From Pseudomonadota bacterium (GTDB taxonomy: Bacteria > Myxococcota > Myxococcia > Myxococcales > Myxococcaceae), in assembly GCA_023424585.1 (NCBI GenBank), contig JAFADT010000429.1, positions 1 through 11,160 of the forward strand: a DNA stretch of 11,160 nucleotides. The letters are read 5' to 3'. Positions within the stretch are counted from its first letter, which is position 1. The number at the start of each line of letters is the position of its first letter. The notes below the pieces were generated by a model that saw only the letters and a program-made list of their open reading frames with translations, did no database searches and was not told the origin of the DNA. Made by a program: the position numbers and the translations under genes. Shown here in pieces: positions 1 through 5,658 of this stretch.

Positions 1-686
1 GCGTGGAGGAGGCCATCCTCCAGGGCTTCCTGGAGCTGGTGGAGCGCGATGCGGTGGCGCTCTGGTGGTACAACCGCCTGCGCCGTCCGCGCGTGGACCT
101 GCGCTCCTTCGACGAGCCGTGGTTCACCTCCGTGGCGGCGCACTACCGGTCGCTCGGGCTCCAGCTGTCGGTGTTGGACCTCACGCACGACCTGGGCATC
201 CCGGTGTTCGCCGCGCTCGCGTGGTCTCCGGAGCACGGCCGGGCCTGGGCCGGCTGCGGCTGCCACTTCGACGCGAAGCTCGCCGTGCAGCGCGCGCTCA
301 CGGAGGTGGCCCAGTGCTACGACCCGAAGGACCTGTCCCCGTCGCCCTGGCACTCCGGCGCGCACGAGGACGTCACCTGGCTCTTCCCCGACGACCGGGT
401 CCCCGCGCGCGTCCGCGCCGACTTCCCCCACCAGGGCCACGACGACCTGCGGGACGACGTGCGCGAGTGCGTGGCCCGGGCCGCGCGCGTGGGGCTGGAG
501 ACGCTGGTGGTGGAGCAGTCCCGGCCCGACGTGGGCATCTCCGCGGTGAAGGTCATCGTCCCGGGGCTGCGGCACTTCTGGCCCCGGCTGGGCCCCGGAC
601 GGCTGTATGACGTCCCCGTGCGGCTGGGGTGGCTGAAGGAACCGAAGACCGAAGCGCAGCTCAACCCCGTGCCCTTCTACTTCTGA
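1..686 (+). CDS. YcaO/SagD-type cyclodehydratase of a TOMM system, C-terminal part (5' end outside window)
   Basis: YcaO enzymes use ATP to activate backbone amides so that Cys, Ser or Thr side chains close to thiazolines or (methyl)oxazolines. The reading frame is open from base 3 with no convincing start: its first visible codon is a GTG inside the conserved YcaO helix, so the gene begins upstream. Visible hallmarks are the ATP/Mg-binding helix (Q-G-x-x-E-L-V-E-R-D, visible residues 7-16) followed by WWYNR, a second helix RALTEVAQ near residue 97, and the C-terminal run FWPRLGPGRLYDVPVRLG. The protein ends in NPVPFYF, the proline-rich carboxy tail typical of SagD-type members (TIGR03604-like) and important for their active site. 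About 227 residues remain of a protein usually over 400 long; an E1-like or leader-binding domain may be fused upstream. It opens a tight operon, and the next gene starts 3 bases after its stop. The family call is firm. The substrate is inferred to be the precursor peptide at 5244-5657. Confidence 0.93.
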   Translation, partial: VEEAILQGFLELVERDAVALWWYNRLRRPRVDLRSFDEPWFTSVAAHYRSLGLQLSVLDLTHDLGIPVFAALAWSPEHGRAWAGCGCHFDAKLAVQRALTEVAQCYDPKDLSPSPWHSGAHEDVTWLFPDDRVPARVRADFPHQGHDDLRDDVRECVARAARVGLETLVVEQSRPDVGISAVKVIVPGLRHFWPRLGPGRLYDVPVRLGWLKEPKTEAQLNPVPFYF

Positions 687-689
687 GCG

Positions 690-2642
690 ATGGCATCGCT
701 TCTCGAGCCCAGGCCCCGCATCCTCCTGGTCCAGTGCGGCCCCGACCGGCGCCACGTGGACCGCGAGACGGAGGACTTCGACCCCGAGCGCGGCCTGGTG
801 AAGCGCGCGACGATGACGCCGCTGGCCTGCGCGACGCTCGCGGCGCTCACGCCGGACACCTTCACCGTGGACATCTGGGACGAGGAGCTGCACGGCCAGG
901 TGCGCGCGGACACGGAGCTGCCGGACTACGACATCGTCGGCGTGTCGGTGATGTACTCGGCCCTCACCTACCAGGCGCGCTTCCTGGGCGGGCACTTCCG
1001 CGACCGGGGCGCCACCGTGGTCGCGGGCGGCCCCGCCGTCTCCGCCGCGCCCGAGGACTACCGCGGCTTCTTCGACGCCCTCTTCGTCAACGAGGCGGAG
1101 CGCACCTGGCCGCGCTTCCTCGCGGACTGGCTGGGCGGCGAGTACGCGCCCGAGTACCGACAGCTGGACAAGCCGTCGTTGAGCGAGAGCCCCCTGCCCC
1201 GCTGGGACGCCGTCGCGGCGGACTTCCCGCGCTACGCGTGGGGCTCCGTGCAGACCACGCGCGGCTGCCCGTTCGACTGCTCGTTCTGCGACGTCATCTA
1301 CCTGTACGGCCGCAAGCAGCGGCACAAGCCGGTGGAGCGCGTGCTGGAGGAGGTGCGCGCCCACGCGGCGCTCGGCGCGGAGGGCGTCTTCTTCGCGGAC
1401 GACGAGTTCATCGGAGACGCGGCGTACGCGAAGGAGGTGCTCGCGGGGCTGGTGCCCCTCAACCGCGCCCTGCCCCGCCCGCTGCGCTTCTTCACCCAGG
1501 TGACGATGAACCTGAGCCGCGACAGCGCGCTCCTGGAAGGCATGGCGGACGCCAACTTCTACACCGTCGTCCTGGGCATCGAGTCCTTCGACCCCGCCGC
1601 GCTCAAGGAGGCGCAGAAGCACCAGAACGTGCGCGCGGACCTGGTGGGCGACCTGCTGCGCATCCAGGCGCACGGCATCGGGCCCCGGGGCAGCTTCATC
1701 GTCGGGTTCGACCACGACACGCCCGCCGTGTTCGACACCCTGCACGCGAACATCCAGCGCACGCACCTGCCCTGGGTGGTGGTGGCGCCCCTCCAGGCCC
1801 CGCGCGGCACGCGCCTGTGGACGCGGCTGCGCGCGGAGGGCCGGCTCGCCACGCCCCGGAGGGCGCCCGCCAAGGACCGGGGCGCCATCGTGCTCAACGT
1901 GCTGCCCCTGGGCATGACGCGGCCCCAGCTGCTCGAGGGCTTCCGCGACCTGGTGGAGCGCCTGTCCACCTGGGACGCCGCCTGCGACCGCATCCGCCGC
2001 TTCCTCGCCGACATCCAGCGCCCGCCCCGGGTGGAGGAGGCCCCCTGGCCGGAGGCCGTCACCGACCGCTTCCTGCGGGAGGCCACCGCCGCCTGGGCCC
2101 TGACGCCGCCGGAGCGCCAGGCCCTGGGGGACACGCTCGCGGAGGTGCGCCGCGCCGCCCCGGCGATGCTGCCGCGCGCGGTGTTCTTCCTCGCGCGCAA
2201 CCAGAACGAGCGCCGCCGGCACGAGCGCCTCTTCACGGACTTCGACGCGGTGCTCGCCGCAGAACGAAGGGGCGACCTCGTCCCGGACACGCAGCCCGTC
2301 TACGTCCCGCCCGGCTTCGCCAGGGCCATGCGCGACGTGTTCCCGGATCTCTTCGTGCGCCTGAGCCGCGACCTGCCAGACCGCCGCGACGTGCCGGAGG
2401 CCTCGCGCGACGTGCTGGTGGACTTCGTCGCCCGCTGGGGCGAGGGCTTCCAGGCGCTCCAGCCGCAGCACCACGACTTCCTGCGCGAGCTGTGCGACCG
2501 CGAGGTGGCGGCGCGCGGCGGACGGCCGGGCACGCTGGAGGACGCGGAGGAGCAGGCCCTGCGCACCCAGGCCCGGCGCACCGGCCTGCTGGAGGCGCTG
2601 CTCAAGGACGTGCGCGACGAGCTGGCGAGCTGGGGCCCCTGA
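690..2642 (+). CDS. Cobalamin-binding radical SAM protein, DUF4070/HpnP-like, with C-terminal extension
   Basis: A 650-residue protein with three parts. Residues 10-150 look like a B12-binding Rossmann domain (YDIVGVSVMYSAL around 80-92, VVAGGP around 110-115), but the classical DxHxxG cobalamin-ligand motif is not visible. Residues 185-385 form the radical SAM barrel with the 4Fe-4S motif CxxxCxxC (C193, C197, C200), FADDEFIG near 235-242, GIES at 296-299 and SFIVGFDHDTPAVFD at 335-349. These signatures match the DUF4070 class that includes hopanoid methylases such as HpnP. Residues from about 445 to 650 are an extension I do not recognise. Family members often transfer methyl groups to unactivated carbons, so C-methylation of the peptide is a reasonable guess but not shown. 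Start: the ATG lies 3 bases after the ycaO stop without a clear Shine-Dalgarno, so translational coupling is likely. Class is secure; the reaction is unknown. Confidence 0.9.
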   Translation: MASLLEPRPRILLVQCGPDRRHVDRETEDFDPERGLVKRATMTPLACATLAALTPDTFTVDIWDEELHGQVRADTELPDYDIVGVSVMYSALTYQARFLGGHFRDRGATVVAGGPAVSAAPEDYRGFFDALFVNEAERTWPRFLADWLGGEYAPEYRQLDKPSLSESPLPRWDAVAADFPRYAWGSVQTTRGCPFDCSFCDVIYLYGRKQRHKPVERVLEEVRAHAALGAEGVFFADDEFIGDAAYAKEVLAGLVPLNRALPRPLRFFTQVTMNLSRDSALLEGMADANFYTVVLGIESFDPAALKEAQKHQNVRADLVGDLLRIQAHGIGPRGSFIVGFDHDTPAVFDTLHANIQRTHLPWVVVAPLQAPRGTRLWTRLRAEGRLATPRRAPAKDRGAIVLNVLPLGMTRPQLLEGFRDLVERLSTWDAACDRIRRFLADIQRPPRVEEAPWPEAVTDRFLREATAAWALTPPERQALGDTLAEVRRAAPAMLPRAVFFLARNQNERRRHERLFTDFDAVLAAERRGDLVPDTQPVYVPPGFARAMRDVFPDLFVRLSRDLPDRRDVPEASRDVLVDFVARWGEGFQALQPQHHDFLRELCDREVAARGGRPGTLEDAEEQALRTQARRTGLLEALLKDVRDELASWGP

Positions 2643-2645
2643 CGC

Positions 2646-3803
2646 ATGCGCGACGGCCTTCGCATCTTCGACGCGGACCGGCATGTCCTGGAGCCGCTCA
2701 ACCTCTGGGCGGAGCAGCTGGAACCCGCCCTGCGCCGCCACGCGCCCCGCCTGGGGCGCCTCCCCGAGGAGCCCCTGGAGGCGCGCCTGGAGCGGCTGGG
2801 CCCCCAGGGCCTCCTCCCCGTGCTGCCCCTGCCCGAGGTGGACGGCAAGCCGCTGTGGAACCACATGCCGGAGAAGGCGTGGGTGGAGTTCTCCGCGCGA
2901 TCCTACGCGCAGCTGGGGCGCAATGAACTGCTGCAACGGCCGGACGTGTACCTGGCCCAGATGGATCGCGACGGCGTGGACATGGCGGCACTCTTCCCCA
3001 CCTATGCGCTGCTCCTGGAGGGCTTCTCCCCGCTGAAGCCCCACGTCGCCACCGCGTTCGCGTCCGTCTACAACACGTGGCTGCACGGCTTCTGCGCGCA
3101 CGCCCCCGAGCGCCTGCGGGGCGTGGGGCTCATCAGCCGACACGAGCCGGAGGCCATGGTCGCGGAGGTCCGCCGCGTCGCCGGCTTCGGCTGGCGCGCC
3201 GTGATGGTCCGCCCCAACCCCATCGGCGGCCGGCTCCTGTCGGACGCCGCCTATGAGCCCTTCTGGTCCGAGTGCGAGCGGCGCTCACTCGCGGTGGTGC
3301 TCCACGGCAGCGGCCACGTCTACGTGCCGTCCGCGGGCGCGGACCGCTTCGACACCCGCTTCGCCAACCACGTCTGCGCCCACCCCCTGGAGCTGATGAT
3401 GGGGCTGCTCGCGCTCCTCCAGGGGGGCGTGCTGGAGCGGCACCCCGCGCTGCGCATCGGCGCCATGGAGGCCGGCTGCGGCTGGCTGCCGTATTGGGCG
3501 TGGCGGCTGGACGAGGAATATCGCGCTGTGGGTGCAGAGGTCTCCGCCACCATCCGACAGCTCCCTTCCTCCTACCTGCGCCGGCACTGCTTCGTTTCCG
3601 TGGAGCCGGATGAGCCGTACCTGGCTGACGTGGTGCGCCACCTCCCGGAGGACCGCCTCGTCTTCGGGAGCGACTTCCCGCACCTGGACCACGGCGAGGA
3701 CGTGCTGGGGTCCCTGCTGTCATTGCGTGACGTGATGACCGAAAGTCGTCTACGAAAGGTTCTCTGGGAAAACCCGACTCGGTTCTACGGTGTGGAACCG
3801 TGA
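2646..3803 (+). CDS. Amidohydrolase-2 family metalloenzyme (385 aa)
   Basis: This looks like a complete TIM-barrel amidohydrolase of the Amidohydro_2 (Pfam PF04909) type. Key residues visible are the N-terminal metal pair D11-x-H13 (in DADRH), H220 (VVLHGSG), H246 (CAHP), the strand segment IGAMEAGCGW at 271-280, and the C-terminal GSDFPHLDHG at 341-350 with catalytic/metal D343. Length is normal for the family. Members hydrolyse C-N bonds or decarboxylate aromatic acids (ACMSD and LigW classes), so function cannot be read from the fold alone. The gene sits 3 bases after the radical SAM gene and 10 bases before the SagB dehydrogenase, within the peptide-modification operon. A role in tailoring or cleaving the modified peptide, or in making a small building block, is therefore inferred. 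No signal peptide is seen, so it should be cytoplasmic. The last 27 codons (from base 3720) have unusually many A/T-ending codons. A housekeeping role unrelated to the peptide is possible. Confidence 0.87.
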   Translation: MRDGLRIFDADRHVLEPLNLWAEQLEPALRRHAPRLGRLPEEPLEARLERLGPQGLLPVLPLPEVDGKPLWNHMPEKAWVEFSARSYAQLGRNELLQRPDVYLAQMDRDGVDMAALFPTYALLLEGFSPLKPHVATAFASVYNTWLHGFCAHAPERLRGVGLISRHEPEAMVAEVRRVAGFGWRAVMVRPNPIGGRLLSDAAYEPFWSECERRSLAVVLHGSGHVYVPSAGADRFDTRFANHVCAHPLELMMGLLALLQGGVLERHPALRIGAMEAGCGWLPYWAWRLDEEYRAVGAEVSATIRQLPSSYLRRHCFVSVEPDEPYLADVVRHLPEDRLVFGSDFPHLDHGEDVLGSLLSLRDVMTESRLRKVLWENPTRFYGVEP

Positions 3804-3805
3804 GG
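3802..3805 (+). promoter_or_regulatory. Shine-Dalgarno (GAGG) deciding the start of the SagB gene
   Basis: GAGG lies 8 bases before the ATG at 3814 and overlaps the amidohydrolase stop. The upstream in-frame GTG at 3790 has no comparable site, so the ATG at 3814 is preferred as the start. Confidence 0.5.
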
Positions 3806-3813
3806 CCGCACGA

Positions 3814-5214
3814 ATGAGACTGTCGCTCGCCGAAGGTGTGGCGCTGCGTTGCCCTGACGCGGAGGACGCGCGCGTGGAGGGTCCTGGCCGCTCGCTGCGG
3901 TTGGGGCCGCTGGCCCCCGGTGTGCGCGCCGTCTTCGAGTCGCTCGCGGACGGAGGCATCCATGAGTCGGAGGTGCCCGACGTCGCGGGCCCGGACACGA
4001 CGCTCGCGTGGTACTGGCTGGACCTGGCCGGCGACGGCGGCCTGCTGTCGTGGACGGTGGAGGAGCGGGGCAACCTGCTCCTGACGCTCACGCCCGCGTC
4101 CGCGTCCTTCGTGCGCCACCGCGCGACGTTCGACGCCACCCAGGCGCTCCAGCTGTCCCGCTTCGCGCACACCCGCATGGCGGAGGGCTGCGCGGTGCTG
4201 GACTGCCCCACGGTGCACGCCACCGCCGCGCTGCATGACCGGCGCGTCGTGTCGCTGCTCTTCGACATGGCCCGCCCCACGCTGCTGGCGCGGCTCAACC
4301 AGTTCAACACCGGCATCGAGTCCTTCACGCTGCGCGAGCTGGTGCGCCTCCTGGCGGAGACGGGCATCCTGGTCCCCAACGGGCTGGACGTGCCGGCGTC
4401 GGAGGAGACGCAGACGGCGCTGAAGCAGTGGGAGCCGCACGACCTGCTCTTCCACCTGCGCTCGCGGGGCTGGGGCCACCAGACGCGCGCGGGCGCCACG
4501 TACCGCTTCCGGGGCGAGCTGCCCAACCCGCCCGCCCTCAAGCCCTCCGTCATCCAGGAGGCGGTGGAGCTGTACCGGCCGGACATGGAGGCGCTGCGCG
4601 CCGCGGACCGCTCCTTCACGGAGGTGCTGGAGGCGCGCCGCAGCCTGCGCGGCCGGGGCGCCAGCCCCCTCACCGTGCGACAGCTGGGGGAGCTGCTCTA
4701 CCGGGCCGCGCGCGTGCGCGACGTGCGCACCACGCAGGACGGCGAGGTCACCGACCGGCCCTACCCCGGCGCGGGCGCGGTGTACGCGCTGGAGCTGTAT
4801 CCGCTGGTGGGCGAGTGCCAGGGCCTGGCCCCCGGCGCCTACCACTACGACCCGCTGGGACACCGCCTGGAGAAGCTGAGCGCCCCCACGCCGGAGTTCC
4901 ACGCGCTGATGGACGAGGCCCGCGCGCCCGCAGAGCCCTTCGAGCGGCCGGAGGTGCTGATGGTGGTGGCCGCGCGCGTGCCCCGGCTCGCGTGGAAGTA
5001 CGAGACGCTGGCGTACTCGCTGGTGCTACAGGACACGGGAGCGCTGGTGCAGACGCTCTACCTGGTGTCCACCGCGCTGGGCCTGCGGCCCTACGCGCTG
5101 GGCCGGAGCGACCCGGACTTCTTCCAGCGCGTGGCGGGCGTGGACGGCTTCGGCGAGGCCTCCGTGGGCGCCTTCGCGGTGTCGGGCGGAGACGCTCCCG
5201 CCCTGGGCCGCTGA
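3814..5214 (+). CDS. SagB-type FMN-dependent azoline dehydrogenase (nitroreductase family)
   Basis: SagB-type enzymes oxidise azolines made by YcaO to aromatic thiazoles or oxazoles with FMN. Numbered from the ATG at 3814 (466 residues), roughly residues 1-260 form the N-terminal region seen in stand-alone SagB/ThcOx proteins (GIESFTLRELVRLLAETGIL around 167-186 looks like a winged-helix element). Residues from about 268 to 466 form the nitroreductase domain: FMN-contacting EARRSLR (273-279), RPYPGAGAVYALELYPL (315-331), and the helix WKYETLAYSLVLQDTG. K395-Y396 in that helix resembles the Lys-Tyr pair reported as important for catalysis in SagB-type dehydrogenases. An in-frame GTG at 3790 would add 8 residues and overlap the amidohydrolase by 14 bases; the GAGG site favours 3814. 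This is the last gene of the plus-strand operon, converging on the precursor gene 29 bases away. It implies that the final product carries aromatic azoles. Assignment is strong; the exact start is less certain. Confidence 0.92.
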   Translation: MRLSLAEGVALRCPDAEDARVEGPGRSLRLGPLAPGVRAVFESLADGGIHESEVPDVAGPDTTLAWYWLDLAGDGGLLSWTVEERGNLLLTLTPASASFVRHRATFDATQALQLSRFAHTRMAEGCAVLDCPTVHATAALHDRRVVSLLFDMARPTLLARLNQFNTGIESFTLRELVRLLAETGILVPNGLDVPASEETQTALKQWEPHDLLFHLRSRGWGHQTRAGATYRFRGELPNPPALKPSVIQEAVELYRPDMEALRAADRSFTEVLEARRSLRGRGASPLTVRQLGELLYRAARVRDVRTTQDGEVTDRPYPGAGAVYALELYPLVGECQGLAPGAYHYDPLGHRLEKLSAPTPEFHALMDEARAPAEPFERPEVLMVVAARVPRLAWKYETLAYSLVLQDTGALVQTLYLVSTALGLRPYALGRSDPDFFQRVAGVDGFGEASVGAFAVSGGDAPALGR

Positions 5215-5216
5215 AA

Positions 5217-5230
5217 GCGCCCCGCGGCGC
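5217..5230 (-). terminator. Possible weak terminator hairpin between convergent operons
   Basis: A GC-only inverted repeat (5-base arms GCGCC/GGCGC, 4-base loop) sits in the 29-base gap between the SagB and precursor stops. On the minus strand it is followed by TTT only, so it is a poor intrinsic terminator. It could serve the precursor transcript or merely slow polymerase. The plus-strand operon has no T run here. Confidence 0.3.
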
Positions 5231-5243
5231 CCTCACGCCGGTG

Positions 5244-5657
5244 TCAGCAGCAGGGGCTGCCGCAGCAGTGCGAGCGGCCGTAGGTGTCGGTGAGGCTGGA
5301 GAGCGCCACGGCGTGGTCCGCCACGTCCGCCGGCTTCTTCGGCAGGTGCAGCTCCACCTCCGCGCTGTTCACCTTCCAGGTGCCGTCCGTCGCCGCGTTC
5401 TTCTCCGTGGACGGGATGACCTTCAGGTGGATGCTGGCCGGCAGGTCGAAGTCGAAGCGCTTCTTGAGGGCCTCGCGCGGGTTCTTCTGCAGCGCCGCCT
5501 CGAACTCCGGCTCCTTCCACGCGAGCGCCACGGCGCGCATCCACACGGCCTGCCAGTCATTCACCGAGGCCTGGGCCCCCGTGCTCCGCGTGGGCTTGCG
5601 CGCCACCGGGCGGGCCCGGGCGGGCGCGGCCTTTGACTCCGGCTTCTTCTTGCTCAT
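5244..5657 (-). CDS. TOMM precursor peptide with nitrile-hydratase-like leader (NHLP) and Cys-rich core
   Basis: This 137-residue protein is the likely substrate of the modification enzymes. Residues 1-30 are a Lys/Arg/Pro/Ala-rich extension (9 K/R in the first 24). Residues 33-107 resemble the leader derived from nitrile hydratase alpha subunits: NDWQAVWMRAVALAWKEPEF, then NPREALKKRFDFDLP and a strand segment ending VELHLPKKP. The C-terminus is the presumed core: S120, S121, T123, T125, S129, C131, C132, S134, C136 and C137 are all chemically able to be cyclised, and the protein ends SHCCGSPCC. Long leader plus short Cys/Ser/Thr-rich tail fits precursors of the BMA_0021-like TOMM family (TIGR03795, from memory). 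No Gly-Gly cleavage site is seen. The gene starts 1 base after the kinase/cyclase stop (TGA-C-ATG) behind a good Shine-Dalgarno. A nitrile hydratase subunit is excluded by size and lack of the metal-site context. Role is confidently inferred; the cleavage point and final structure are unknown. Confidence 0.93.
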   Translation of the reverse strand: MSKKKPESKAAPARARPVARKPTRSTGAQASVNDWQAVWMRAVALAWKEPEFEAALQKNPREALKKRFDFDLPASIHLKVIPSTEKNAATDGTWKVNSAEVELHLPKKPADVADHAVALSSLTDTYGRSHCCGSPCC

Positions 5658-5658
5658 G

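Noticed and set aside
629..2926. Long plus-strand frame overlapping the radical SAM gene
   Set aside because: Translation is Arg/Pro/Gly/Ala low-complexity; the +1 frame from 690 carries CxxxCxxC and other family motifs.
3790..3813. Earlier GTG start for the SagB gene
   Set aside because: It would overlap the amidohydrolase by 14 bases, lacks a Shine-Dalgarno, and adds only eight residues; ATG at 3814 has GAGG at good spacing.
3133..4902. Long minus-strand frame opposite the amidohydrolase and SagB genes
   Set aside because: No domain signatures and biased composition; the plus-strand frames show catalytic motifs and operon spacing.
5244..5657. Nitrile hydratase alpha subunit
   Set aside because: The leader resembles this family, but the protein is too short, ends in a Cys-rich tail, and sits beside YcaO and SagB genes.
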